A program made the translations under genes and the position numbers. Below are positions 21,117-33,745 of a stretch of 64,000 nucleotides of DNA, one piece after another. The notes beneath the pieces were generated by a model that worked only from the letters and a program-made list of their open reading frames with translations, had not been told where the DNA came from and made no database searches. The DNA is taken from contig NC_134015.1 in the NCBI RefSeq assembly GCF_040712315.1, forward strand, positions 51,181,964 through 51,245,963. The letters run 5' to 3'. How positions within the stretch are numbered: position 1 is the stretch's first letter; every line of letters begins with the position of its first letter. This DNA comes from Castanea sativa. Taxonomy: Eukaryota; Streptophyta; Magnoliopsida; Fagales; Fagaceae.

Positions 21117-23160
21117 CTGTATGCTGGAAACAGTGCACTACATGCATGCACTCCGATGAATTCCTTGTCTGTGCAGGGTATTGGCCATTTATATTATTTA
21201 CATTCTCCCCTAGTCCAATTCCTAAATGCTCTACTCCAATTGTGATCCATGAGACCTACTATGTTTTTCCACAACTCCCCTCCAATCTATTTAGTTTTTA
21301 GTGAAAGATCCAATTTCTGCTTTGAGGAGAGACATTTGGCTTCACATTTGCAGAGTCCATTGCATGTAGGATGTTATTCTATACTCTTAACAAAGTTTGG
21401 TCAACCTCCCCTCCCCCAAAAAAATCATCATTGCTGCTGATGTGCGAGATATCAGGAATATAGGCTCTTTTTGTTACAACAGTTGTGATTAGTTCACACA
21501 TTATGAGAAATGATGCATATGCTGGATATACAAAATACCTTCTTCATAAGAATGTGTGGCATATATGGAACAAGATATCATCTCCCAAGTTAACAATTTC
21601 AAATCTAACTGGTGACTTTTTCCTTTTTTTTTCATTGCCAGTATCAGTTAAAAACTAATGTCAACTGTCTCATATTGTTCTCAATAGGTGCTACCTCTAA
21701 TTATCTAATGTAAATATAGAAGCATGTAAGTGAAGTGCATACCCTGCTGCCAAGGGTTAAAAAATTACTGTGGATACCAATGATTCTAGAATATATCTGT
21801 AGGTATAAAGCTCTTTCCAAATCCGTTACTTTGTAGAACTTAGCAGAGAAGTAGGCATAAAGTAAAGGAAGAACCATTATCATGAAAGCGATTCTCTCTT
21901 AGTGGATATAGTGCTAAGAAGAAGGAACCTTATTCCATAATCTTATTTTATCAGTCACTCAGGGCCTAAAGCTGTACTTTATAAGCTGGACCATAAATTT
22001 ACTTTAGCTGATGTAGCTGATGGCCCACAAAGTAGCCGCCTAATAAATAAGTGATGGTTATAACTTATATGATAGAACGGTACTTGATCAAATATCATAT
22101 TCTCTTTCTCAAAAAAAAAAAAAAAAAAATCATCAATCAATATATATATAAAAACATAATCATCAATCAATATATATATAAAAACAGAGACCTCATACGG
22201 AAGAATATGAGATTTTGTCATGTGGCACACTCTATAAAGAGAATTGAAATACCTTAACTCACATAAAAAATAAAAACAAATTAATTATTGACTTTTAGTT
22301 TTATTTGGTTCAATGTTTTAAGACTTTTCTAATTAAAAAAAGATATTCTTTGTATTATTTGGTTCAATGTTTGAAGACATTTCATCTCTCACACATACAC
22401 ACAAAACACTTTGCAATTTAATTCACTCTTGCACTTCTAGCCCTTTATATATACCTACCTATTGCCCTTCATGCTATCCTATGTCAAATATACATAGACA
22501 AAAAATGATATCATTTACCTTCAATCTTTCGACGACACCTACCTAACTCTAACATTATTGATTTATCTACTCCCACCCCGTTTGAGTTGGCTACAACCAA
22601 GAAAGGAGGGTTTGCGTTTTATATTGAGTGACAATGGCAATAATGATTTTGATGTCAATGTCGGATGTTGTAAATTTGTGGGTTTTGTAAACGATGTGAT
22701 TAACCATGGGTGTTTGAGATGTGTATTTCATTTTAGAATTAAGGAGAGAGAAAGACACATTTTATAAGAAATTTTATTCTATAATTTTTCTCCAAAGTTT
22801 TTTTTTCATTACTTCAATTGAATAATTATAATGAATATGTGTATACAATTTATAATTGTTGCTTTTTTTTTATGAACTCATTACTAATAAAGTTTTATAA
22901 CAACTATGCTATAATACATATACAACATTCTCAAAAATCATCTTATATAAAATATTACAATACTATCCATGCATTACACGGGTAACTTACTAGTTGTATT
23001 AATGCTTAAAAAAGATTGATGTAAGCAATTGCACGCATCATGTTACATACTTGAGCAAGATAAATTAAAATACACATTTACACGTTAAATTGCGGAAAGT
23101 ACATTTAATATTAGATGAAATCACTATATGTAGAAATGTGCCCAATTCTGTCACTTGAAA
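20761..23160. other. GALT 3' UTR and intergenic DNA
   Basis: The first few hundred bases after the stop are probably GALT 3' UTR (AATGAAATGAATG near 21022 may serve as a polyadenylation element). A (CT)n run lies at 21067-21115. 22129-22187 is a roughly 31-bp unit (ATCATCAATCAATATATATA...) repeated twice. Otherwise no gene is seen. 22558-22767 is a short open frame without a recognisable domain. Confidence 0.5.
21067..21115. repeat. (CT)n microsatellite downstream of GALT
   Basis: About 24 CT units with one TTTC interruption, about 310 bp after the GALT stop. It produces Leu-Ser open frames that are not genes. Confidence 0.9.
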
Positions 23161-23286
23161 GTGTAAATTTTTACAACTTGTTAAGATGATAAGTTATGAT
23201 TGATGCAACCTCGAAATCATAGAGAATATTTTTATTATGCATCAATCATAACATGTTACATTACCAATTGTAAAAAAATTTGTGTG
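23161..23286. mobile_element. Near-palindromic MITE downstream of the GUB_WAK gene
   Basis: The left half (GTGTAAATTTTTACAACTTG ... AAGTTATGATTGATGCA) and the reverse complement of the right half (CACACAAATTTTTTTACAAT ... CATGTTATGATTGATGCA) pair over almost the full 126 bp with a very short loop. It lies 110 bp past the stop codon of the minus-strand gene, possibly inside its 3' UTR. A related decayed copy appears at about 60.0-60.13 kb. Confidence 0.65.
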
Positions 23287-23395
23287 ACCGAACTTATTGT
23301 TTCTTTAAATGAAGAAGTCCAACCATTTTCTTCCATAACCATGGTGAAGTCTCAGCTTCACAATTTGTTCTGAAGTTGGATAGCCCATCAACAAG

Positions 23396-24412
23396 CTACA
23401 ACATGACCCAAACCAATGACCATGCCAAAATATACATCAACCAAGCCCCTGCAACAAGGTCAAAATAATTTGAATTGTAAGCATCATACATATATATATA
23501 TCTCAAAGGCTGAATAAGAAAAAGAGTCTAAAAAAAACTACTAGATAATATAATACCATTCTTCCATGGAAGAAGCCTCAAACCATTATTAAATGATGAC
23601 ACAAAGAAACAATCCAACGACGTGTTGAGCCCGTTAGGACAGTTGCAGATAAACGAATTGTAAGGTCCAGTGTAGCCACAAACTCCATGACTCTTCTCAC
23701 ATTGAGCACATGAGCTTGGATACTCATTATTCACATTAAACTTATATTTGAGTGCTATCCCATAGTTCCAATTTTCAGGGTTGGATTCCTGGCCATTGTA
23801 GCTGTAAAGCCCAGAATAAGAAGTGCACTGAAGCTTCTTTAAGTTCATTTCAAACGAGGGTCCAAGATTCACAGGAGCATAAATGCAACATGTAGAGATT
23901 GGAAGGTTGATGGTACTAAAAGGCGTGCAAGAATATAAATAACTACAAATGGGTGTGCCTTGGTTATCACAAAGAGGGGCTTTGGAGTTGTTTCCATCAC
24001 CATATAGGCCATTCAATGTGTATATAGGTGAAGAACTGACTGAACAGTCCAGTAAAGCAAATATGGTATCATCATGAAAAGTAAAGGGTGCATCCCAATC
24101 TAGGCCAAAGCCTTTACTTGGTTGTGTGCAGGAACAGGTTGACATAGAAGGGTCTGAGATGTATATGACTTGCTTGGTGTAGTCAATGTTGGTGATAGGG
24201 TAACAACCTGTGTGAGTGGTTAAGGTGAGCTTTTGTTGGTCACAATTAACATATTGTTGGAAGCGTGGATCGCCACAACCAGGGTCACTACCAAATGGGA
24301 ATGTGAGGATTTGTTTGCCACAGCTTCTTTGGCAGATTTGGGCTGAGATTGGTGAGAGAAAGAGGAGAGAAATTAAGGAGAGAAGAGCTATGGAAGAGTG
24401 ACTTAGCTTCAT
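23396..24412 (-). CDS. Secreted GUB_WAK_bind / WAK_assoc protein without kinase (2 exons, 302 aa)
   Basis: Member of the LRK10L/WAK-like ectodomain family, proposed to bind cell-wall pectin. Exon 1 is 24412-23557, exon 2 23448-23396 (intron GTATTA...TTGCAG). The joined frame ends SLVWVML. Residues 1-24 form a signal peptide ending SPISA. The mature part opens QICQRSCG, followed by the galacturonan-binding Cys-rich region (PFGSDPGCGDP, CSC) to about residue 110 and the WAK_assoc region, with CCIYAPV, SCAQCEKSHGVCGY and FICNCPNG, to about 270. The last 18 residues are hydrophobic. In LRK10-like receptors a transmembrane helix and kinase would follow: here the protein stops, so it is a membrane-tethered (possibly GPI-linked) or secreted ectodomain-only form. 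Such kinase-less members are common in plants. Without the intron the frame would end in a spurious low-complexity tail, so I prefer the spliced model. Confidence 0.85.
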
Positions 24413-26866
24413 TCTTGCAGCTATGGATAGGTAGAGGTAGAGGAGTTGGGAAGTGAAGTGAGGTGTTGGTATATATCATATGTTGTTGGAAGCAGCTTGC
24501 TAGCTAAGGTGCTTGTGGTCTTGTTTTATGGGGGTTGAATTTTTAACTTTCGGTGTTTGGCTGGCTAGCTTTTGGTGATAATGCTATGCCTTTCCCTATT
24601 ATTAGATGCCTCAGAGAAAAAAGATCCTCTATGTTTGATAGAAGTGAAAGAGTAATGTTACAACAACAATATTTTTTACAAAAGTTAATACTTTTTATAA
24701 CAGCTATATGATTTGTTATAATTGAAGTAATATTACTTTTATATATGTTTATTATTGACACTACTTTTATTATACACCAATTATAGCAAGTCATATCAAT
24801 CATTACAAAAATATTATGTTAGACTTATTGTGACAGAAATAGGTGGTATATATGGTGCCGTATTATTTAAAGGATAATTATAGATTTACATTAGACTAAA
24901 CAAATCTGATTATTAGTACAATGTAAATTAAGAATTTTTCTTATTTAAAATCACGCATTTTACCAAATAAGTAATAATTCTATATCCTATGGATTTGTAA
25001 ATTGCTAAACGTTTCCATGAAATGAATCCTTTTGAGTAAGTGAAGATTTCACCTCTCTCTCTCTCTCTCTCTCTCTCACAATTGACTTCTTTGCACTGGT
25101 AAGTTGCAACTCCATAATTCATTATTTGACTGGCTGATTTGCATGCTTAAATATTATTGGTTTTATAAAATATAATTAAAAGCTAGAGATTCGATATGTT
25201 ACATTATATAAAGGACTAGAAATGAGGAATCTCTTCTATTTTACTATATAAACTAGGGCTTGATGAAAGAGCCATTGGTTTAAATAACAGTTTTCCTCAT
25301 TCGAGTCAGGAATATCACATGCTTTTAGTCAATCAGTGATGGGATTTTAGACTTTGTGATGTGATCCAAGTATCCAACACAAGTCACAATGGTGATTGTG
25401 TTTTGATATGTACCCATGTTGCTCAATTAATACCTTGAAAGTCATGGTACTAAAAGAAGAATTGACCTACTATGTTTAACACACCCATCCCATACTTCAA
25501 ATAAATGCCAAATCAGTTTTGTTCTCGATCGGTTAATTACTTTCAACATATTCAATGACAACTTGCTTATAAATTTATGTGTCACAACTAGGATTCTGCC
25601 TGCGAGTGCATGAATTGTTGAACTCCAATATACACAGTCACTTTTTCAAATTTTTTTTAATTGATTAATAAAATATATATTTTTTAATTTAAAATTTTCC
25701 CTACCTACCTCACCACCCACAAAACAAAGGGTAGCCGAGGGTTTCTATTCTTTGGAAGGTCCATTGGAAGCTTTTAGACAAAGTGCCCAAACACTTTAGC
25801 CTCTCAAAAGAAGGCAAAAGGAAATAGAAATACTAGAAAGAAAAGGTTTGAATAATACAATAATGATTACATCTAAATCTTAATTATTCACTTTTCTCCC
25901 CCATTAGTCTGTTATGATTATCCAATTCCTAAAGCAGAAAAGATTAGCACGAATTGCATAATCAAATCATGGTTTTTCGAGGATAAAGTCTTGTCTCCTA
26001 TCTGTTAACCACTAAATATTTTGGATAAATTATGTTTTTTGTCTATTATATTTGAGACATGCCCGATTTTAGTCCCTTAATTTTCAAATGATCAATTTTA
26101 GTTATTTAAATTTTAAAGGTGTAATAATTTAGTCTTGCTATTTACTTTCCATCCAATTTTGATAACGTGGCTAGCGGTTTGCTACCTTCAAGTCATCTAC
26201 CCCAAATTTAGATGAAAAGTTGATGATAAGATTAAAACACCTATGGTATCTGCTTAATAATAATAACTCTTTACTATTAGGTCCAAACACTAATGAATTT
26301 CGTGTGTGTATAGGTGGGATTTAATACATATTCTTTATTTGATAACAATAAATTTTGCTAGTTAAGTTAATTGGAATCTAGCTCAAATTAGCCTCAAATA
26401 TTTCGATTTTTAGTAATAAAGTTCAGACATGAAAGGGTTAATGCACAGAAAATAATAATAAAAAAAAAAAAACACGTGAAGCATTCTTAAATTCACGTGG
26501 TTGTTCATTTCAAATTCAATTTTAAATCTAAAATTTTAATTACCGGGATCAGATCTAGAATATATCAGCTTCATTACAATGTTTCCTTAATGAAAAACTT
26601 CATCACAATTAAAGTAGTGGCCATGAGAAACAAAAACATTATTCAACCTATCAAGTCTCGGTTGCCCAAATAAATAAGATTCGGAAGTCTTGGTCAATCA
26701 GCTGAACCTGGAGCTCAATTTCAAATCTGCGCTCAATATTCTAAGCATCCCATGTAGGTTTGATTGGGGTACTCAAACTCGTTAACTGAGGAAAAAGCTT
26801 TCCACAAAACCAAGATAATCCTTTTTATTTATTTATTTATACATACATACATACATACATACATAT

Positions 26867-26900
<34 letters not shown>

Positions 26901-26921
26901 CTCTCTTTCTCTCTCTTAAAC
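24413..26921. other. Intergenic DNA, no gene seen
   Basis: Upstream region of the GUB_WAK gene, then AT-rich DNA. 24645-24835 resembles a decayed palindromic MITE (ATGTTACAACAACAATATTTTT... opposite ...AAAAATATTATGTTAGACTT). A (CT)n run lies at 25054-25077. (TACA)n, (CA)n and (TA)n runs lie at 26841-26900, just outside the copia LTR. No open frame of interest. Confidence 0.5.
26841..26900. repeat. Compound (TACA)n-(TA)n microsatellite
   Basis: About six TACA units, a short CA stretch, then about twelve TA units, ending about 20 bp before the copia LTR. Confidence 0.85.
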
Positions 26922-27111
26922 TGTTAACAATATAAAGTGAGGGAGAGAAAGACTGAATAGTCTGTCTATTGTGTGTAAATAATAATGTACAATAAAGAGT
27001 CTTATATAGGCTAGGCATGTATGCCGTACAAATAATATGAGTAAACTACTACAAGTACAGTATACTGGGCTAAACCCAATGAGCTAATCTAGTCTAAGGT
27101 ATACACTAACA
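26922..27111 (-). repeat. Copia LTR (3' LTR of the minus-strand element)
   Basis: 190 bp, TGTTAACAATATAAAG at the plus-strand left end and TATACACTAACA at the right, so TG...CA on either strand. It aligns with 31853-32038. Confidence 0.9.
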
Positions 27112-27121
27112 TCCCCCTTCA
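27112..27121 (-). other. Polypurine tract of the copia element
   Basis: On the minus strand GAAGGGGGA lies immediately before the 3' LTR, the expected primer site for plus-strand DNA synthesis. Confidence 0.7.
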
Positions 27122-30100
27122 AACTCGAGGTGGTAAGAAGGAAGCTAACTGAAGTTTGGATATAAGATCTCGAAGACGACCAAGCAGATGAGACTTGGTG
27201 AAGATATTAGCAAGCTAGTCAGCATAGGAAATGGAGAACAACTTGAGATTGCCTCTCATGAGATGCTGGCAAGTGATGTGGCAATCGATCTCAATGTGCT
27301 TGGTGCATTCATGGAAAACATCATTACGAGCAATGTAGATAGTACTACAACTGTCACAATAAAGAGGAGTGACAGTTGGTTGTGGAGCATCCATGTTAGC
27401 CAAGAGCCAGCGAAGCCAGACCAGCTCGCAGGTGGTGTCGGCAAGAGCACGATACTCATCCTCAGTATTGGAACGGGAAACCACATCCTGCTTCTTGCTA
27501 TGCCACGAGACAAGAGAAGACCCAACAGGAAACAAAAACCTGTGATAAAGCATCGATCAATTGAATCACCTACCCAGTTCGCATTTGAATAAGCATGAAA
27601 CTCGAGAGAAGGCCGAGAGGAATAGTGGAGACCATGATAAAGTGTACCTTTGACATATCGGAGAATCCGAAGAACGGCAGCATAATGAACAGAACGAGGG
27701 GCATCCATGAACTTACTAACCATACCCACGGCATGAGAAATATCTGGACGAGTAACAGTGAGATAGATCAGACTACCAACCAATTAACGATAGCGAGTAG
27801 CATTAGATATAGGTTCACCATCCAAGAGTGTGAGCTTTGCATTGTATCCCAAGGGAGTGGAAATAGTCTTGTTGTCGATGATACCTACTTTGGAGAGAAG
27901 ATCAGAAGCATATTTAGCTTGGGAGAGATAGTATCTATCAGAGGATGAAGTAACCTCAAGCCTAAGAAAATAGCTGAGAGTGCCCAGATCTTTCATCTCA
28001 AAATGATGACTAAGGAAGTGCTGAAGAGAGCGGATACCTGCAGAATCATCTCCAGTAATAATCATATCATCAACATAAAGAAGAATAAGAGTGATACCAG
28101 TAGAGGATCTTCGGACAAAGAGAGCAATGTCATGAGGACTTGAATGAAACCCTACTGAGAAACAACTGAGCTAAACTTTTCAAACTAAGCTCGAGGAACC
28201 TACTTGTGGCCATAAAGAGCACGACAAAGGCGACAAAGTTGACTGCCTGAATGTGGATAGCCATAGGGTGGTTACATGTACACTTTTTCTTGGAGGTCTC
28301 CATTAAGGAAAACATTCTTCACATCCATTTGATAAAGAGACCAATGGCAAACAACAGCCACAGCAATGAGACATCTGGCAGATGTAAGGCGAACAATAAG
28401 AGCAAATGTTTCCTCATAGTCAATGACATACTCTTGAGTAAAGCCCTTGACAACTAAGTGAGCCTTGTATCGTTCAACAGATCAATCAGCCTTGGTCTTG
28501 ATCTTTTAAACCCACCTACAACCTACTACAGACTGACCAAGGGGCAAATCAATCATATCCCAAGTGTGATTCTTATGAAGGCCATCTAGTTCTTCATTCA
28601 TAGTTTGCTGCCAAAGAGGGTCAGTATGGGCCTCACGATAGGTATGAGGTTCATAGAGGGTGGTAAGAGCAAAAGAGCAGTGATAATAAGTGAGATAAGG
28701 GGGAGAAATGCTTACCCGAGTGGAACAACGAAATTCAGGACCAACAAGAGATGCAGGAGAGGGTGGTGCCACAGGATCCAAGACAGGTGGGTCATATGCC
28801 GGGGATAGAACCGAAGATGAGTCGTCTGGAGAGGCAGCCAAAGTCGAAGAATCCTCCACAAGTTCAAGATAGAGAGGGAGGAAAAGATCAGTAAAAATGA
28901 GAGACTCTGAGGAAAAGGATGCAGAAAACTGCTGAAGACTTATGAAAAGACGATATTCCCAAAACTCAACATGACGGGAGACACAAAGGCGATGATAAAT
29001 GGAATCATAACAACGAAACCCCTTTTGAGATACATCATAACCAAGGAAAGAACAGAGACGAGCACGAGGCTGGAGCTTTGTTCGATCATGAGAAGGAAGA
29101 GAGACAAAGCAAGCACAACCAAAAACCCGAAGAGAGGAGTAGTCAAGGGTTTGACCATAGAGAAGCTCGAAAGGTGATTTGTTGTGTGTAGTTAGGGAAG
29201 GAATAAGATTAATGGTGTACACAGTAGTGAGTGTGGCCTCACCCCAAAAGCACTCAGAAAGAAAGGCGAAAATGAGAAGGGTGCAGACAACATCAAGAAT
29301 GTGACAATATCTTCGTTCTACACGACCATTTTGTTGAGAAGTGTAAGGACAAGACTGCTGAGTAAGAGTCCCATGATTGTCTAAAAAGGATAGGAAAGAT
29401 TTATCATTATATTCTTGAGCATTATCTGATCGAAATACTTTGATGGTGCGATTGAATTATGTTTCAATCATTTTATGAAATGTTTGGTAAATAGACACAA
29501 GTTCAGACCAATGGTGAAGCAGATAAATCCAAGTATATTGAGAAATATCATTCACAAATATGATAAAAATATCTAGATCCCCCCCCCTCAGTGGGAACAA
29601 GTGTAGGACCCCAAACATTAGAATGTATAAGATCAAAATATGTAGAAGAAAATGAGTCACTATTATTAAAGGGAAATTTTGTTTGTATGCCAAAATGACA
29701 AAAAATTCAATCAAATTTTTGAAACCAAACTGAAACTAAATGACACTGAGAAGCTCACAATTGAAGACTAGATAAGGATGAATAACCAAGACGAGCATGC
29801 CATAGATCAGGTGAGTGGGTGGCAGTGGTAGCAGTTGCAAAAACAACTTGTGAAGGAATCTTCAAGTCATGAACCTCAAACATACAACCAACCTTACAGC
29901 CTGTCCCAAGCACTTGACCCATCCGGGGATCCTACACATCCACACCATGGTTAGTAAATACAAGATCTATGCCTAATTTACAAAGTTGACCAACAAAAAG
30001 CAAATTGAGGGATAACTTTGGGATATGAAAAGTGTCACTAAGGGATAAACAAGGAGAAGAGATTGTTCCTTTATGGCTAATAAGCATAGGAATTCTATCG

Positions 30101-31254
30101 GCAGTGTAAATGGTGATGGGGTGTTTTAAATGTGCCTTATCAGAAAATTGGGATTCATTAAGAGTCATATGGTTACAACATGCAATATCAAAAAACCAAG
30201 GTTGTTTACCTAAGGTGACAAAAAGGGCAGTGGAAGTTCGGGATAAAACTTGTTGAATTACTGCCTCAATATCAGCTGTAGTAAGTGAGGAAGCCAAATA
30301 TGGACCTACAGGAATTGATGGATCTGAAGGACATACAGCAGCTGCCTGAGGAAGAGAAGCTTTATTCTGCTCTTGCATAAATTTCTGCAATTTGCGACAA
30401 ACTTAGATGTCATGGCCTTTGGCATGGCGAAACTCGCAGCGAGTACCTTTGGAAGATTGAGAGGTGGGACGCCCAGAGTTTATCCATGGAGGAGCAGTGA
30501 ATGTAGCAATAGGAGGCTCTGGAGATGGTGTAGCCAATACATAATCAGATGATGGCATGTGATAAGTAGGCTGACAGTTCTTCTCGGAATTGAGCTCCTT
30601 GACTGCAGCATCAAGAGAAGGAGTAGGAGACCGGCTAAGCAGAGAAGACCTAGTAGGCTCAAAATTCTCACGTAAACCCATCATGAAGTGCATAAATTTA
30701 CGACAATCCCGATATTTGACAAAGAGCTCAATGTCCTTAAAACACACTAGTGGAGGATCTATAGAAGAGAGTTGTTCCCACATTGTAGAAGTCTAAGAAT
30801 AAAAATCAGAAATAGACTAACCTGTCTCTTGGCACATTTGATAAAGTTTTGATTCAATGTGGAACTCTAGGCTTGAATCATTAGTGCAATTATAGTGATC
30901 GGCCAGAAATTTCCAAGCAACGTTAGCAGTCTCAAGACAAGGAAGAAGATTATGAATGGAGGGAATAGAGGTATTGATAAACCCAGACAAGATCTTACTC
31001 TGAATACTCTCACATTCCTCTAGGCGTTCTTCATAATCATTGGCTGTAACAGCAGTCTTGGAGGCATCTTTAGTAGTTGTGGCTTTGGACTGAGGTTTTG
31101 GTACTGACTTAGGAATTGAACCAGTCACATATCTCTACAGTTTACGACCCTTGAGAAACACAGTCATGTTCTGAGACCATGCTTGATAACTAGTAGGACC
31201 ATCCAACATAATGATGATAGGACGTATGATATCTCGTTCATTTTGTTGAGCCAT
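27119..31254 (-). pseudogene. Copia gag-pol polyprotein remnant
   Basis: Opens with an ATG at 31254 (MAQQNERD) and runs with several stops and frame breaks to a stop at 27121-27119. In order I see: gag (about 31254-30400), a damaged zinc knuckle (30460-30400; the second Cys is Arg), protease (about 30200; the D-[ST]-G motif is altered to D-I-A), GAG-pre-integrase (LWHARLGY, 29800), integrase (DNAQEYN and QQNGRVER, about 29400-29300), reverse transcriptase (28620-27780, with the catalytic YVDD intact at about 28066-28077), and RNase H (27780-27210). The knuckle and protease changes plus the stops mark it as inactive. The short plus-strand open frames across it are shadows. Confidence 0.9.
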
Positions 31255-31840
31255 AATGAAGAAAATGACCAACAAGTGGGATTTAGAGACCTCAAATTAA
31301 GAAATGAAGCCCAAAAACAGAATCTATGCGAAAAACTAAGCAAGATAGGCCTTGTTCAAAAATTTTGACTTTGGTCAAAAAGTCAACGCAAAAGTCAACG
31401 ATCAACAGTGATGGTCAACGGTCAGAGTCAACAGTACTGTCTGTTGACGTCACAGAATGACGTGTGATGCTGACATGGTGGATGACATGCTAGGGCTAAC
31501 GTGGCACTCAGAGGAGTTGAGCGCGTGGTGCGCGTGGTGCGACTGGAGGCGCATGACGGTGGCTTGTCAGGCATGTGCTGCGCGTTTGCAACAAGCAGAA
31601 ACTTAGGGCGGTGCATGAGGGCGCGTGGGAGCTCCTTTGGGACTGTTTCTGGCTAGGTTTTGATTGGAGAAGTCTAATCTATCACATCATAATTGTGGTT
31701 CGACGATTTGATTGATGAACAGACTAGATCCGAGAGGTAGTGTTTGGGTGTGATGGTAGTGACTCGCTTTTGACAATGGCTATCGGCGAAGGTGAGGGCA
31801 GCGGAAGAGCGTCAAAAAATACCATTAGGTCAGAGCAATG

Positions 31841-31852
31841 GCTCTTATACCA
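31841..31852 (-). other. Primer-binding site of the copia element
   Basis: On the minus strand TGGTATAAGAGC directly follows the 5' LTR. It differs by one base from TGGTATCAGAGC, the complement of the plant initiator tRNA-Met 3' end. Confidence 0.85.
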
Positions 31853-32038
31853 TGTTAATAATATAAAGTGAGAGAGAGAAAGACTGAATAGTCTGTATAT
31901 TGTATGTAAATAATAATGTACAATAGAAAGCCTTATATAGGCTAGGCATGTGTACAGTTCAAGTAATATGAGTAAACTACAAGTAGAGTATACTGGGCTA
32001 CGCCCAATGGGCTATCTAGTCCAAGCTATACACTAACA
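31853..32038 (-). repeat. Copia LTR (5' LTR of the minus-strand element)
   Basis: 186 bp, matching the LTR at 26922-27111. The differences are dispersed substitutions and small gaps. Confidence 0.9.
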
Positions 32039-32217
32039 TAAAGAATGATATCTTAAAGAATGTGGATAGTACATGCATGTTGATCCATGATTGATTAACT
32101 TCGATGTGTTGTTGAACTCAGCATCCTTAAGTTCTTTAGAGCTTGTCCATGATAACATCATGAAACTATACAAGCAAATAAAAGTTTTGTAGAGAAAATT
32201 TGTGGACTTATTAACTT

Positions 32218-33212
32218 TTTAGCAAAAATTTAAAACTAACCCTCTAATTTTCAGCCTTTTTCATTTCAGTCCTCTAACTTTCAGTTTTGTCATTTCAGTA
32301 CTCTAACTTTCAATTTTTGTTAATCTAGTATTCCGTTAGAGCTTAGTTAGCTGCTACCGTTAAGGGTGTTGAAACGATGCCGCTTTGACTTTTTTTTTTT
32401 TTAATATAAATTTTGGAATTAAAAGAAAATAAGAAAAATCTAGGAAAAAAAAATTAAGGGAAACGACAATGAAGAAGAAAGAAGAACACAACACCCAAAC
32501 TGAAATCAAAATTAAGAAGAAAGAACACAGCACCCAAACCCTAACTGAGAAATAAAGGAGCTAAATTAAATTTGGGTGCATTTTAACAGCCACAAAAGTC
32601 ATGCAGCCAAACCATATTTTCAGAGAGCTTCGTTGATCATCCAAGCCCAGAAACACAATGGGTATCTTGTTAGTTTTGTATATTGCCTCAACATATGACC
32701 AAAAAGGTCTTGAAACATATCAAGGAGCTGCCAATGAAAAGCCAAACAAGCTCCAATCAAACCTATACATGTTGTCTTAATTCAGAAAACAAGCACATCA
32801 TGGATATCAAACCAGATCACATGATGACAACCACCAATGGTTGATGTAGCATGGATCAAAGTACATGAGTACATTACAATCATAAAACTGGTGAATTTTG
32901 GGTATGAATCATTCGAGAAAGAAGGAACCCAAGTGTTTGTAGAATCATTCGACTAGCTTTCTGTTTTGGTTTTTTTTTTTTTTTAATACAGATTTTTCTT
33001 ATTTTCTTAAAATTTTGAAATTTGTTATAAAAAAAAAAACCAACACGGCGTCGTTTCAACACCCTTAACGGTAACAACTAACTGAGCTCTAACGGAATAC
33101 TATATCAACAAAAAGTGAAAGTTAAAGGATTGAAATGACAAAACTAAAAGTTAGAGGACTGAAATAAAAAAGGCTGAAAGTTAGAGGGTTAGTTTTGGAT
33201 TTTTGCCTAAAT
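32218..33212. mobile_element. Non-autonomous DNA element with about 220-bp terminal inverted repeats
   Basis: The left arm 32218-32439 and right arm 32990-33212 are inverted copies, sharing AAAACTAACCCTCTAA, TTTCAGTCCTCTAACTTT, GTATTCCGTTAGAGCT, CCGTTAAGGGTGTTGAAACG and AGAAAATAAGAAAAATCT in mirrored order. About 550 bp separate them, with no coding frame. Long TIRs and an empty centre suggest a Mutator-like non-autonomous element. A 9-bp TSD could not be confirmed because both flanks are AT-rich. Confidence 0.75.
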
Positions 33213-33604
33213 TTTTTTATGAGAAATAAATAACAAATGTTTTATATGTATGGTTAGCTTGTATTGTGTTGTGCGGAAGTATGAAGTACACTAGCTAATT
33301 GTATTACCTTTGGGGAGTGAAATGGAGAGGGAATGTTGTTTTATGGGGATTAATTTTGTTACGTTCGGTAGATTAAGCTGGTTACTATCTTAAGAAGTAA
33401 GAAATTTAAAGTTTTAAACCTATTTTCTTTCATCTTTCAATTCTACTTCATCTAATTTCATAAAACTATTTTAAGTAAACCTTTTGAAATCTTCCAAAAT
33501 AAATATTTATTGGGTAATTTTATCAAAAACTTATTAACATTACGTTGAAAATGTGACATAATTGTCAATAAAGTAACTCATCTTTCTACATAAACCTCTC
33601 CTCC

Positions 33605-33745
33605 CAAAGCATCATCAAAGTGAACCAAATGGACCAAAATAGAATAAATGGAAAGAAGTGAGCCAAAATTGACCAAAATAGACTGAAGTGGACCAAAGTA
33701 AACTGAAATGGACCAACATAGACTGAATGGACCAAAATGCTAAGA
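33605..33745. repeat. Degenerate minisatellite (GACCAAAATAGACTGAA-like)
   Basis: About seven imperfect units of roughly 20 bp built from GGACCAAAATAGACTGAA. On the minus strand it yields a repetitive FWSILVHF-type open frame that is not a gene. Confidence 0.75.

Larger units (their letters stand above)
26917..32043 (-). mobile_element. Complete but decayed Ty1/copia LTR retrotransposon
   Basis: The element is 26922-32038 (5.1 kb), read on the minus strand. It is flanked by TAAAC (26917-26921) and TAAAG (32039-32043), a 5-bp target duplication with one mismatch. The two LTRs are 190 and 186 bp. The primer-binding site, gag, protease, integrase, reverse transcriptase, RNase H and polypurine tract occur in copia order. 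The LTRs differ by about 18 substitutions and two indels by eye, so the insertion is old. The coding region has many stops and cannot make a working polyprotein. Confidence 0.93.

Noticed and set aside
21032..21301. Leu/Ser-rich open frames after GALT
   Set aside because: They are translations of the (CT)n microsatellite.
23528..23556. GUB_WAK protein ending in a low-complexity ISSSFF-type tail as a single exon
   Set aside because: A good GTATTA donor and TTGCAG acceptor join the frame to a hydrophobic tail typical of this family, so the unspliced ending is artefactual.
27188..28208. Plus-strand open frames across the copia element
   Set aside because: Antisense shadows of the minus-strand polyprotein.
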